From NCBI GenBank assembly GCA_017544405.1, contig JAFYEE010000036.1:1-41335 (forward strand): a DNA stretch of 41,335 nt, given 5' to 3'. The notes under the pieces are model-generated. The model had not been told where the DNA came from. It did not search any database and saw nothing but the letters and a program-made list of their open reading frames with translations. Of this stretch, positions 7,470 through 15,893 are shown piece after piece. The position numbers were made by a program, and so were the translations under genes. The stretch comes from Lachnospiraceae bacterium. Lineage in GTDB: Bacteria; Bacillota; Clostridia; Lachnospirales; Lachnospiraceae. Every line of letters begins with the position of its first letter. Position 1 is the stretch's first letter.

Positions 7470-7498
7470 TTGCAAGGACCCCTCGATTCTAGTAAGAT
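7470..7498 (+). promoter_or_regulatory. promoter of the purEMND operon
   Basis: TTGCAA (7470-7475), a 17-nt spacer and TAAGAT (7493-7498) predict a start near 7505 and a leader of about 60 nt before purE. I see no purine riboswitch or PurR box pair in the leader. Confidence 0.65.
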
Positions 7499-7565
7499 AA
7501 AAAATAATGATGGGAAAGAATGTCTTCGGTAGGGAAGACCCCGCCGGGGGAAAGGAACAGGCAAA

Positions 7566-8084
7566 ATGAGCGAGACGGCAAAAGTAGGCATTGTGATGGG
7601 AAGCGATTCCGATCTGCCGGTGATGGCGAAGGCGGCCGATATTCTGGAGGAACTGGGCGTTCCTTACGAGATGACGATCATCAGCGCGCACCGGGAGCCG
7701 GATGTGTTTTTCGAATACGCGAAGAGCGCGGAGGAGAAGGGCTTCAAAGTGATCATCGCGGGAGCGGGCATGGCGGCGCATCTGCCGGGCATGTGCGCGG
7801 CGATCTTCCCGATGCCGGTCATCGGTATTCCGATGCATACCACGAGTCTCGGAGGGAGAGATTCCCTCTATTCGATCGTGCAGATGCCGAGCGGGATCCC
7901 CGTGGCAACGGTCGCTATAAATGGCGGCGCGAACGCGGGTCTGCTGGCGGCCAAGATCCTTGCGGTTTCCGATCCGGAGTTGCTGACCAGATTAAAAGCG
8001 TACAGCACGAAGCTCCGGGAGCAGGTGGAAGCGAAGGACGCGCGGCTTAAGGAGATCGGATACAAAAAATACCTGGAGAAATAA
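7566..8084 (+). CDS. purE: N5-carboxyaminoimidazole ribonucleotide mutase (PurE)
   Basis: Cytoplasmic purine-synthesis enzyme that makes 4-carboxy-AIR. The 172-residue protein has the class I motifs GSDSDLPVM near residue 15, SAHREPD with the catalytic His near 45, [12 protein letters not shown] near 75 and [12 protein letters not shown]. Class I PurE usually needs PurK to supply N5-CAIR; no purK lies in this window, so it must be elsewhere or the enzyme uses CO2 directly. An AAAGGA site lies 9 nt before the ATG. First gene of the purE-purM-purN-purD operon; purM starts 31 nt downstream. Confidence 0.95.
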   Translation: MSETAKVGIVMGSDSDLPVMAKAADILEELGVPYEMTIISAHREPDVFFEYAKSAEEKGFKVIIAGAGMAAHLPGMCAAIFPMPVIGIPMHTTSLGGRDSLYSIVQMPSGIPVATVAINGGANAGLLAAKILAVSDPELLTRLKAYSTKLREQVEAKDARLKEIGYKKYLEK

Positions 8085-8115
8085 GCGCAAGCCGCAAGGC
8101 GGGAAGGAAAGTCAA

Positions 8116-9147
8116 ATGGCATTGGATTATAAGCAGTCCGGCGTGGACATCGAGGCGGGATACCGCAGCGTGGAGCTGATGAAGCAGCACGTGAAGGGGA
8201 CGCTTCGTCCGGAAGTACTCGGAGGGCTGGGCGGCTTCTCCGGAGCCTTCAGCATGAAGGCGATCAAGGACATGGAGGATCCGGTTCTTCTGTCCGGGAC
8301 CGACGGTGTCGGAACCAAACTGAAAGTCGCTTTTCTGATGGATAAGCATGATACCATCGGGATCGACGCGGTGGCCATGTGCGTGAACGATGTAGCCTGC
8401 GCGGGCGGAGAGCCTTTATTTTTCCTGGATTACATCGCGTGCGGGAAGAATATTCCGGAAAAAATCGCGGATATCGTCAAGGGCGTGGCGGAAGGCTGCA
8501 AGCAGGCCGGCTGTGCGCTGATCGGCGGAGAGACCGCGGAGCATCCCGGACTGATGCCCGAGGACGAATATGATGTTGCGGGTTTTTCCGTGGGCGTGGT
8601 GGATCGCAAGGATCTGATCACCGGCGAGGATATTAAGCCCGGCGATACGCTGATCGGTATCGCTTCCAGCGGCGTGCATTCCAACGGGTTCAGCCTCGTG
8701 CGCAAGGTCTTCGAGATGACGGAGGAGAGTCTGAATACGCAGTATTCCGAGCTCGGCTGCACGCTGGGCGAGGCGCTTCTAACCCCGACCCGCATCTATG
8801 TAAAGGCCCTGAAGTCCGTGAAGGATGCGGGCGTCCGCATCAAGGGCTGCAGCCATATCACGGGCGGCGGCTTCTACGAGAATATTCCCAGAATGCTTCC
8901 GGATGGCGTGCGCGCGGTGGTGCGCAGGGACAGCTACGAAGTGCCTGCGATCTTCCGTCTGCTGCAGCAGGTCGGCGGCATCGAGGATCAGATGATGTAC
9001 AATACCTACAACATGGGTCTCGGCATGGTGCTGGCGGTGGAATCCTCCGTCACGGATGTGGTCCTGAAAGCGCTCGAGGATGCCGGGGAGAAAGCCTATG
9101 TCGTCGGCTACGTTGAGGAAGGTGACAAGGGAGTGGTGATATGCTGA
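8116..9147 (+). CDS. purM: phosphoribosylformylglycinamidine cyclo-ligase (AIR synthase)
   Basis: Cytoplasmic ATP-dependent ring closure of FGAM to aminoimidazole ribotide, the step after PurL. The 343-residue length is typical. Signature segments are [10 protein letters not shown] near residues 58-67 (glycine-rich nucleotide loop), [20 protein letters not shown] near 86-105, [11 protein letters not shown] near 137-147 and the [15 protein letters not shown] segment near 248-262. GGAAGGAAAG lies before the ATG. The last 7 nt overlap purN, so the two are translationally coupled. Confidence 0.97.
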   Translation: MALDYKQSGVDIEAGYRSVELMKQHVKGTLRPEVLGGLGGFSGAFSMKAIKDMEDPVLLSGTDGVGTKLKVAFLMDKHDTIGIDAVAMCVNDVACAGGEPLFFLDYIACGKNIPEKIADIVKGVAEGCKQAGCALIGGETAEHPGLMPEDEYDVAGFSVGVVDRKDLITGEDIKPGDTLIGIASSGVHSNGFSLVRKVFEMTEESLNTQYSELGCTLGEALLTPTRIYVKALKSVKDAGVRIKGCSHITGGGFYENIPRMLPDGVRAVVRRDSYEVPAIFRLLQQVGGIEDQMMYNTYNMGLGMVLAVESSVTDVVLKALEDAGEKAYVVGYVEEGDKGVVIC

Positions 9148-9767
9148 GAGTCGTAGTGTTGGTCAGCGGTGGCGGCACGAACCTGCAGGCCATCATCGAC
9201 GGCGTGCGGGATGGCAGAGTGACAGGTACCGAGATCGTCGGTGTCATTTCCAACAATCCGGGCGTGAAGAGCCTGGACCGCGCGGAGGCGGCGGGGATCT
9301 TCCATACCTGCATTTCTCCGAAGGCCTTCCCGGAGCGGGCGGATTTTCACCGTGCACTCCTGGAACAGATCGATGCACTTTCGCCGGATCTGATCGTGCT
9401 GGCGGGCTTCCTGGTGCGGATCCCCGAGGAGCTGATCGAGCGTTACGACGGACGCATCATCAACATTCACCCGTCCCTGATCCCGTCCTTTTGCGGGGTG
9501 GGATATTACGGACTGAAGGTACACGAAAAGGCGCTGGAGCGCGGCGTCAGGATCACCGGAGCCACGGTGCATTTTGTGAACGCCGGCATGGACGAAGGAC
9601 CGATCATCGCGCAGAAGGCGGTGGCCGTCGAGGAGGATGACACGCCCGAGATCCTGCAAAAGCGCGTGATGGAGCAGGCGGAATGGATCCTGCTTCCGCA
9701 GGCGATCGATGATATTGCCAACGGACGACTGAGCATCGAAGGCGGCAAAGTACGGCGCAAGGGCTAA
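9141..9767 (+). CDS. purN: phosphoribosylglycinamide formyltransferase
   Basis: Folate-dependent enzyme that formylates glycinamide ribonucleotide using 10-formyl-tetrahydrofolate. The 208-residue protein starts [18 protein letters not shown] (substrate loop near residues 8-16). It carries the catalytic Asn-His pair in [11 protein letters not shown] near 112-122 and the catalytic Asp in the MDEGPII segment near 153-159. The family's usual folate loop is present between them. The start overlaps purM by 7 nt with GGAAGG upstream. purD follows 26 nt downstream. Confidence 0.96.
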   Translation: MLRVVVLVSGGGTNLQAIIDGVRDGRVTGTEIVGVISNNPGVKSLDRAEAAGIFHTCISPKAFPERADFHRALLEQIDALSPDLIVLAGFLVRIPEELIERYDGRIINIHPSLIPSFCGVGYYGLKVHEKALERGVRITGATVHFVNAGMDEGPIIAQKAVAVEEDDTPEILQKRVMEQAEWILLPQAIDDIANGRLSIEGGKVRRKG

Positions 9768-9793
9768 GACCTGTGCCCGGAGAGGAAGATTGT

Positions 9794-11071
9794 ATGAAAG
9801 TTCTGATCGTAGGAAGTGGCGGAAGAGAACATGCCATTGCCACCAGTGTGGCGAAGAGCCCGAAGGTGGACAAGATTTACTGCGCACCCGGCAATGCGGG
9901 CATCGCAGCCCTGGCGGAATGCGTGCCCATCGGGGCAATGGAATTTGACAAGCTTGTCACTTTTTCCAAAGAAAAATCGATCGATCTCGTGATCGTGGGG
10001 ATGGACGATCCTCTGGTCGGAGGTCTGGTGGATGCGCTGGAAGCAGCGGGTATCCGCGCATTCGGTCCCCGAAAAAATGCGGCGATCCTTGAGGGCAGCA
10101 AGGCTTTTTCCAAGGATCTGATGAAGAAATACAACATCCCGACCGCGGCCTATGAGAATTTTGATGACGCGGAAGCGGCAAAGGAATATCTGAAGACGAA
10201 GGCGGAATTTCCGATTGTCCTGAAGGCGGACGGACTGGCCCTCGGCAAGGGCGTGCTGATCTGCAATACCCTCGAGGAGGCCCTGGCGGGCGTCGATACG
10301 ATCATGACGGACAAGAAGTTCGGCTCTGCCGGCAACCGGATGGTCATCGAAGAGTTCATGACCGGCCGTGAGGTCAGCGTTCTGTCCTATGTGGACGGCA
10401 AGACGATCAAGATCATGTCCTCCGCGCAGGACCACAAGCGGGCGAAGGACGGCGATCAGGGACTGAATACCGGCGGCATGGGGAATTTTTCCCCGAGCCC
10501 GTTCTATACCGCCGAGGTCGATGCTTTCTGCAGGAAGTACATCTATCAGCCGACCGTGGATGCCATGGCAGCGGAGGGACGTCCCTTCAAGGGCGTGATC
10601 TTCTTCGGGCTGATGCTGACGCCGAAGGGGCCGCGTGTGCTGGAGTACAACGCACGGTTCGGGGATCCCGAGGCGCAGGTGGTGCTTCCGAGGATGAAGA
10701 ATGACATGATCGATGTGGTGAATGCCTGCATCGACGGAACGCTCGACCAGGTGGATCTGCAGTTTGAGGACAACGCAGCCGTCTGTGTGGTGCTGGCCAG
10801 CGACGGATATCCGGTGAAATACGAGAAGGGTTTTCCGATTACGGGACTCGAAGCGTTCGAAGGCAAAGAGGATTACTTCTGCTTCCATGCCGGGACGAAA
10901 TTTGACGCGGATGGACGCATTGTGACGAACGGCGGACGTGTGCTGGGCATCACCGCTCTGGGCCGGGATCTGAAGGAGGCCAGGGCAAAGGCATACGAGG
11001 CAACGGAATGGGTACAGTTCGACAATAAATACATGCGACATGACATCGGCAAGGCCATAGACGAAGCCTAA
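9794..11071 (+). CDS. purD: phosphoribosylamine--glycine ligase (GAR synthetase)
   Basis: ATP-grasp ligase that joins phosphoribosylamine and glycine, the second purine step. The protein is 425 residues, the normal length. It has the N-terminal GSGGREHAIA loop, the domain break near FGPRKNAAILEGSKAFSKD, the ATP-grasp lid GGMGNFSPSPFY and the metal-binding segment EYNARFGDPEAQVVLPR near 280-296. I chose the ATG at 9794 because AGAGGAAG lies 5 nt before it and the protein then starts MKVLIVGSGG as in the family; a GTG 7 codons earlier has no ribosome site. It ends 19 nt before the SH3-domain gene. Confidence 0.96.
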   Translation: MKVLIVGSGGREHAIATSVAKSPKVDKIYCAPGNAGIAALAECVPIGAMEFDKLVTFSKEKSIDLVIVGMDDPLVGGLVDALEAAGIRAFGPRKNAAILEGSKAFSKDLMKKYNIPTAAYENFDDAEAAKEYLKTKAEFPIVLKADGLALGKGVLICNTLEEALAGVDTIMTDKKFGSAGNRMVIEEFMTGREVSVLSYVDGKTIKIMSSAQDHKRAKDGDQGLNTGGMGNFSPSPFYTAEVDAFCRKYIYQPTVDAMAAEGRPFKGVIFFGLMLTPKGPRVLEYNARFGDPEAQVVLPRMKNDMIDVVNACIDGTLDQVDLQFEDNAAVCVVLASDGYPVKYEKGFPITGLEAFEGKEDYFCFHAGTKFDADGRIVTNGGRVLGITALGRDLKEARAKAYEATEWVQFDNKYMRHDIGKAIDEA

Positions 11072-11090
11072 AGGGGAAGGAAGAAAGAAC

Positions 11091-12539
11091 ATGAAAAAGA
11101 CAATTCGAAAAGCGGGAATCTTGCGTGCGGTACTGATGACGGCAGCTGTTCTGGCTCTCGTGATCGGAAGCCGCGAAAACACACTGATCAGTAAAGCGGA
11201 AAGCTCCGCAAAGGTCATTGCGGCATCGGCGAATGTCCGCTCCTCCGCAGACACCAACGGATCGGTCGTCGCGAGTGTGCAGAGCGGCAATACCATCAGC
11301 ATCATCGGCCAGGTGACCGGCAGTGACGGATATACCTGGTATCAGATCTATGTGGACGGCTCCACCAAGGGCTATATCCGTTCGGATCTCGTATCGATCA
11401 CGGACGGCTCCACTCCTCCGACCCTCGACGGCGGCAGCACCGGTGGCAGTACCGGCGGAAGCACGGGCGGCGGAACGGTATCCACGGACGGCGTATTCCC
11501 CGTCAATCCGGTCGCAGCGACCGTATCCGGCGGCACCTCCGTGCGCGTGAGAGCGGATGCTTCCACGGACAGTTCCATCATGGCCACCGTATCGCAGGGC
11601 ACCGAGGTAAGCGTAGGCGGAACCAAGACCGGCAGTGACAGCAGAGAGTGGTATTTTGTCACCTTCACCCAGAGCGGCGCAACGGTCAACGGCTATATCC
11701 GTTCCGATTTCCTGACCCTGTCCGGGGAGCTGACCCCTTATTCCGAAGAGCCTGCGGAAGAGCCTGCGGAGACACCTTCCGAGGAACCTGCGGAGACACC
11801 GGCAGAAGAACCGACGGAGAGCGTGATCTACAAGGATTATGACACCTCCGTGCAGGATGGTTCCTGGTACCTTCTGGACAACAATAACGGATTCCAGTAC
11901 AAGATCGATCAGATCTTTGAAAACATCAATCAGAACGAAGCGCTGGTCAAGACGCTGAAGGCCAAGAACAGCAGACTGAAGGTGATCATGGTCATCACGA
12001 TCATTCTGGCGGCAGGCGGAATCGCGGCAGGCGGATTTTTCTTCATGAAATACCGCACCCTCGAGGAGTCCATCCGCTTCCGTGATGCACAGAAGGACAG
12101 CGCAAGACGCAGCGAGACACGCGGTCAGAACCCGCACAGACCGACCCGTACGCAGGGACAGCAGCCCCGCAGACCCGAGACGGCCGGTAAGCCCGCCCCT
12201 AACGCCTCTCCCGAGGACAGAGCCGAGCGCCGCGCGAAGGTGCAGAGCACGTCCCGCCCCGGCGGACAGGCCGGCAATGCGCAGAGACCGTCGGAAGGCA
12301 GACCCCGTCCGGAAGGCGCGGAGCGTCCGGTGCGGGAGCGCCGGGAAGAGCCGGAGCATTCCGTCAGAGAACGCCGTGAGCAGCAGGCGAGAAATCGCGA
12401 GCGCGAGCAGCAGCTCCGGGATCAGCAGATGGCGCGCGAGCAGCAGGCCAAGGCACCCAGAGCCAAGAATTTCGCGGATGAGGACGATGACGAGTTTGAT
12501 GTCAGCGTATTTACATGGGATGATGATGAACTGAAATAA
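11091..12539 (+). CDS. two-SH3b-domain membrane protein with charged cytoplasmic tail
   Basis: A 482-residue protein, probably anchored in the membrane with its SH3 domains facing the wall. Residues 1-36 form a signal sequence or anchor ending near SKAES. Two bacterial SH3b domains (about 41-103 and 143-211, each with NVRSSAD/SVRVRAD and a GYIRSD ending) commonly bind peptidoglycan peptides. They are joined by a Gly/Ser/Thr repeat linker. A Pro/Glu repeat (about 219-243), a short coiled-coil-like stretch and a membrane helix (about 298-319) follow. The last ~163 residues are rich in Arg, Gln, Glu and Pro, look disordered and end in a very acidic peptide containing DEDDDEFDV. It follows purD by 19 nt with GGGGAAGGAAG before the ATG, so it may be the last gene of the purine operon. 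The exact role is unknown; a wall-sensing or division-related role is only a guess. Confidence 0.75.
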   Translation: MKKTIRKAGILRAVLMTAAVLALVIGSRENTLISKAESSAKVIAASANVRSSADTNGSVVASVQSGNTISIIGQVTGSDGYTWYQIYVDGSTKGYIRSDLVSITDGSTPPTLDGGSTGGSTGGSTGGGTVSTDGVFPVNPVAATVSGGTSVRVRADASTDSSIMATVSQGTEVSVGGTKTGSDSREWYFVTFTQSGATVNGYIRSDFLTLSGELTPYSEEPAEEPAETPSEEPAETPAEEPTESVIYKDYDTSVQDGSWYLLDNNNGFQYKIDQIFENINQNEALVKTLKAKNSRLKVIMVITIILAAGGIAAGGFFFMKYRTLEESIRFRDAQKDSARRSETRGQNPHRPTRTQGQQPRRPETAGKPAPNASPEDRAERRAKVQSTSRPGGQAGNAQRPSEGRPRPEGAERPVRERREEPEHSVRERREQQARNREREQQLRDQQMAREQQAKAPRAKNFADEDDDEFDVSVFTWDDDELK

Positions 12540-12542
12540 AAA

Positions 12543-12594
12543 TTGACACCCCCTATCCTCTGTTATACAATGGATATAACAGAGACAGGGGGTG
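12543..12594 (+). promoter_or_regulatory. promoter and nested operator of the GntR-clpC operon
   Basis: TTGACA (12543-12548), a 17-nt spacer and TACAAT (12566-12571) form a near-consensus promoter. A perfect 10-bp inverted repeat, CTCTGTTATA (12558-12567) and TATAACAGAG (12575-12584), surrounds the -10 box. A second outer pair, CACCCCCT (12547-12554) and AGGGGGTG (12587-12594), extends the dyad almost to the start codon and includes the Shine-Dalgarno bases. The placement over the -10 box suggests repression, most simply by the GntR-type product of the next gene. Confidence 0.8.
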
Positions 12595-12597
12595 TCT

Positions 12598-12999
12598 ATG
12601 TATATAGAAATAGATTTTAACAGTGATGAAGCCCTGTATCTTCAGCTCTGCAACCAGATCATCCTCGGGATCGCCACTTCCCAGCTTTCGGAGGGGGATG
12701 TGCTTCCGAGCGTGCGGGCTCTGGCAGATACGATCGGCATTAATATGCATACGGTCAACAAGGCATATTCCGTGCTCCGCCAGGAGGGATATCTGAAGGT
12801 GGACCGCCGCAAAGGTGCGGTGATCGCGCTGGATCTCGACCATGCGAAGGCGCTGGAGGATCTGAAGGAGAGCCTGAAGGGTGCGCTTGCGCGCAGTATG
12901 TGCAAGAGCATTTCCAGACAGGAAGTACACGGGCTGATCGACGAGATCTATGGGGAGTATGACGCGGAGATGAAGCATCCGCAGAATGGAAAGGAATAG
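12598..12999 (+). CDS. GntR-family regulator, YtrA type
   Basis: A 133-residue DNA-binding repressor candidate. Residues about 10-75 form the winged helix typical of GntR proteins: ALYLQLCNQIILGIAT, then the DVLPSVRALADTIGINMHTVNKAYSVL helix-turn-helix and the EGYLKVDRRKGAVIAL wing. The C-terminal part is only about 55 residues and helical, with no FadR, HutC or aminotransferase domain, which is the YtrA subfamily layout. I prefer the ATG at 12598; a GTG two codons earlier is also possible, but it overlaps the ribosome site AGGGGGTG. It stands where ctsR would be expected and ends 5 nt before clpC, so the two are one operon, likely autoregulated through the palindrome at 12558-12584. Its inducer is not known. 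Confidence 0.9.
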   Translation: MYIEIDFNSDEALYLQLCNQIILGIATSQLSEGDVLPSVRALADTIGINMHTVNKAYSVLRQEGYLKVDRRKGAVIALDLDHAKALEDLKESLKGALARSMCKSISRQEVHGLIDEIYGEYDAEMKHPQNGKE

Positions 13000-13004
13000 G
13001 AAGT

Positions 13005-15464
13005 ATGCAGGCGAAATTTACCCAGACTGCACAGCAGGCACTCTACGAAGCCTCCAGGATCGCCCGGAAATATCACAACGGGTATGTGGGCTCCGAGCAT
13101 CTGCTGGCAGGGCTGTTGGCCGTCCCGGATAGCATTGCGGGACGGGTGCTGATCGAGAACGGACTCAATCCGGAACAGTATGAGGAAATGATCCGGGAGC
13201 TGATCTCCTTCGATACCAAGGTGGATACGAAGAATCAGGGAGAGTATTCCCCGCGTGCGCGCGCGATCCTCGCGGATTCCCACCGCATGGCGGAGCGCTT
13301 CGGCCAGAAGGAGACCGGGACGGAGCATCTGCTCCTGGCCCTGATCCGCGAGGGGGATAATGCGGCTCTTCGCATCATGAGCTCGGTCCTGAATCTGAAT
13401 GTGATGAAGATCTATGCCGATACGCTGATGGCGATCGGGCAGGATCCCGCGCTGACCCGGGAGGATCTCGGCAGCCGCAGCGCCGGCAGGGGAGGAAAGC
13501 CCTCCATGCTGTCGCAGTACAGCCGCGACCTGACACAGATGGCACGGGACGGCAAGCTTGATCCCGTCATCGGCCGCGTGGATGAGGTGCGCCGGGTCGT
13601 GCAGATCCTGAGCCGCAGGACCAAGAACAATCCCTGCCTGATCGGAGAGCCGGGCGTCGGCAAGACGGCCGTGGTGGAAGGTCTGGCACAGCGGATCGTA
13701 GCGGGGGATGTGCCTCCGACGATGAAGGATAAGCGCCTGCTCACGCTGGATCTGTCGGCGATGGTGGCGGGCAGCAAGTACCGCGGAGAATTTGAGGAGC
13801 GCATCAAGCGCGTGATCCGGGAAGTGATCGAGGACGGGAATGTCATCCTTTTCATGGATGAGATCCATACGCTCATCGGGGCCGGCGGCGCGGAGGGTGC
13901 CATCGACGCTTCCAATATCATGAAGCCCTCCCTCGCCAGAGGAGAGCTGCAGCTGATCGGCGCCACGACGATCGCGGAATATCGCAAATACATCGAAAAG
14001 GATGCCGCCCTGGAGCGCCGTTTCCAGCCGGTGACGGTGGAGGAGCCCGATCAGGAGGAAGCCATCCGTATCCTGCAGGGGATCAAGTGCAAGTACGAGG
14101 AGCATCACAAGGTGCGCATCACCGACGAAGCCGTCGAGGCGGCGGTACGTCTCTCTGCGCGCTATATCAACGACCGGAATCTGCCCGACAAGGCCATCGA
14201 TCTGATCGACGAGGCGGCGGCCGGCGCGCGGCTTCATGCCATGGATCTTCCGGACAAGCAAAAAGATCTCCTGACCCAGATCCACAAGCTGGATCGCCAG
14301 ATCGAGCTTTCCATCCGGATGGAGGCATTTCTGCAGGCACATGAGCTGCGCCAGAAGCAGGGCGTGCTGGTGAAGAAATATGAGAAGGCGCAGAAGCATA
14401 AGGCCGAGCATGCCGAGGAATTCGCGGCCGAGATCGGAGAGGAAGATGTGGCCAAAGTCGTCGCCATGTGGACCAAGATCCCGGTGACGAAGCTGGCAGA
14501 GAAGGAGAGCGGCAGACTCCTGCGGCTCGAGAGTATCCTGCACAAGCGCGTGATCGGTCAGGAGGAGGCGGTGACATCGGTCTCCAAGGCCATGCGCCGC
14601 GGCCGTGTGGGTCTCAAGGATCCCCGGCGTCCCATTGGATCCTTCCTGTTCCTCGGACCTACCGGCGTCGGCAAGACAGAGCTGTCCAAGGCGCTTGCGG
14701 AGGCGATGTTCGGTTCGGAGGATGCCCTGATCCGTGTGGATATGTCGGAGTATATGGAAGGCCATTCGGTCTCCAAGATGATCGGTTCGCCTCCGGGCTA
14801 TGTGGGCTTCGAGGAAGGCGGCCAGCTGACGGATAAGATCCGCCAGCATCCGTATTCCGTCGTGCTCTTCGATGAGATCGAGAAGGCACATCCGGACGTG
14901 TTCAATATCCTGCTGCAGGTGCTCGACGACGGACATATCACGGATTCCAAGGGACGTAAGGTAAGCTTCAAGAATACCATTCTGATCATGACCTCCAATG
15001 CCGGCGCGGAGCGCATCGTGGATCCCAAGAACCTGGGATTTGCGGCGGAGACCAGTGAGAAGAAGGATTACGACAAGATGAAATCGCAGGTGATGGAGGA
15101 GGTCAAAAAATCCTTCAAGCCCGAATTCATCAACCGTATCGATGACATCATCGTCTTCCACCAGCTCTCCGCGGAAAATATGAAGGATATCGTGGATCTG
15201 CTCGCGTCGCAGCTCGCAAAGCGCTGCAAGGACCAGATGGAGATCAGCCTCACCCTTTCCGCAGCCCTGAAGAAGCATCTGGTGGACAAGTATTCCGACC
15301 GCAAGATGGGGGCCCGCCCGTTGCGCAGGGCCATTCAGTCGGTGGTGGAGGATGCGCTGGCCGAGGAGATCCTCGCCGGGCGCGTTGCTCCCGGAGATCG
15401 CGTGACGGCCGGATATTCCAACGAGAAGGTGACCTTTCAGGTCAAAAATAAAAACAACAAATAA
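13005..15464 (+). CDS. clpC: ATP-dependent Clp protease ATPase subunit ClpC
   Basis: An 819-residue Hsp100 unfoldase that feeds proteins to ClpP. Residues about 1-145 are the double Clp-N domain. The first AAA+ module has Walker A GEPGVGKT at 214-221 and Walker [14 protein letters not shown]-like middle segment with [12 protein letters not shown] lies near 440-452. The second AAA+ module has Walker A GPTGVGKT at 551-558 and [16 protein letters not shown], and a D2-small domain follows. Length and order match ClpC rather than ClpA, ClpB (no long coiled-coil) or ClpX. AGGAAG precedes the ATG. mcsA and mcsB, the usual adaptor and arginine kinase partners, are not beside it. Expression is probably set by the upstream GntR gene. 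Confidence 0.95.
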   Translation: MQAKFTQTAQQALYEASRIARKYHNGYVGSEHLLAGLLAVPDSIAGRVLIENGLNPEQYEEMIRELISFDTKVDTKNQGEYSPRARAILADSHRMAERFGQKETGTEHLLLALIREGDNAALRIMSSVLNLNVMKIYADTLMAIGQDPALTREDLGSRSAGRGGKPSMLSQYSRDLTQMARDGKLDPVIGRVDEVRRVVQILSRRTKNNPCLIGEPGVGKTAVVEGLAQRIVAGDVPPTMKDKRLLTLDLSAMVAGSKYRGEFEERIKRVIREVIEDGNVILFMDEIHTLIGAGGAEGAIDASNIMKPSLARGELQLIGATTIAEYRKYIEKDAALERRFQPVTVEEPDQEEAIRILQGIKCKYEEHHKVRITDEAVEAAVRLSARYINDRNLPDKAIDLIDEAAAGARLHAMDLPDKQKDLLTQIHKLDRQIELSIRMEAFLQAHELRQKQGVLVKKYEKAQKHKAEHAEEFAAEIGEEDVAKVVAMWTKIPVTKLAEKESGRLLRLESILHKRVIGQEEAVTSVSKAMRRGRVGLKDPRRPIGSFLFLGPTGVGKTELSKALAEAMFGSEDALIRVDMSEYMEGHSVSKMIGSPPGYVGFEEGGQLTDKIRQHPYSVVLFDEIEKAHPDVFNILLQVLDDGHITDSKGRKVSFKNTILIMTSNAGAERIVDPKNLGFAAETSEKKDYDKMKSQVMEEVKKSFKPEFINRIDDIIVFHQLSAENMKDIVDLLASQLAKRCKDQMEISLTLSAALKKHLVDKYSDRKMGARPLRRAIQSVVEDALAEEILAGRVAPGDRVTAGYSNEKVTFQVKNKNNK

Positions 15465-15481
15465 AACTGGAGGTTAAAGAA

Positions 15482-15886
15482 ATGGCGGAATTGCTCTGGA
15501 CAGAAGATGGCGGCAAAATCGGTTTCGGTGATTTCACTCTGCCCGAGAAGAAGAAGGTGGAGGACTTCCCCCATCAGGGAAATCTGCTCAAGGTGAAGAC
15601 CTACAAGGATATTACCAAGCTCGAGAAGAACGGACTGTTCCTCTATGAGTCCGTCCCCGGGACGAAGGTGGAGGATTTCCTCGAGACGGAGGATGGCATT
15701 TCCTTCAAGGTGTCCGGCGACCAGGACGCGCAGATCACGCTGGGTCTGGGCGAGGACATGCTCTATGAGATCTTTATAAACGGCGAGAGCACCGGTGCCG
15801 TTCAGACCGGACTCGGCGGCAAGCTTTCCGTGAGCGTGGAGCTGGCGAATACGGATCAGGTGACCGTAGAGGTTAAGAAGGCGTAA
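15482..15886 (+). CDS. small conserved protein between clpC and radA (often labelled 'endosialidase')
   Basis: A 134-residue acidic cytoplasmic protein with no signal peptide, membrane helix or known catalytic motif. It starts MAELLWTEDGGKIGFGDFTLPEKKKVEDF, and the KVKTYKDITKLEKNGLFLYESVPGT and GLGGKLSVSVEL segments match small Lachnospiraceae proteins I remember being labelled endosialidase in databases. Real endosialidases are large phage tailspikes, so that name has no visible basis here. The mostly beta pattern suggests a small sandwich domain. It sits 17 nt after clpC and 7 nt before radA, with CTGGAGG before the ATG, so it belongs to the same operon. Function unknown. Confidence 0.78.
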   Translation: MAELLWTEDGGKIGFGDFTLPEKKKVEDFPHQGNLLKVKTYKDITKLEKNGLFLYESVPGTKVEDFLETEDGISFKVSGDQDAQITLGLGEDMLYEIFINGESTGAVQTGLGGKLSVSVELANTDQVTVEVKKA

Positions 15887-15893
15887 GGATCTT

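Noticed and set aside
7499..7565. Purine riboswitch in the purE leader
   Set aside because: The leader is about 60 nt and lacks the three-way junction and its conserved loops.
11430..11480. Tandem repeat or CRISPR-like unit
   Set aside because: The repeats encode an in-frame Gly/Ser/Thr linker between the two SH3b domains. There are no spacers.
12948..15278. A 776-codon open frame on the minus strand opposite clpC
   Set aside because: It lies fully antisense to clpC, which has all ClpC motifs. The translation is rich in His, Leu and Arg with no domain, as expected for a shadow frame in GC-rich DNA.
15482..15886. Naming this protein an endosialidase
   Set aside because: It is far too small, has no signal peptide and shows none of the catalytic or trimer-forming parts of endosialidases.
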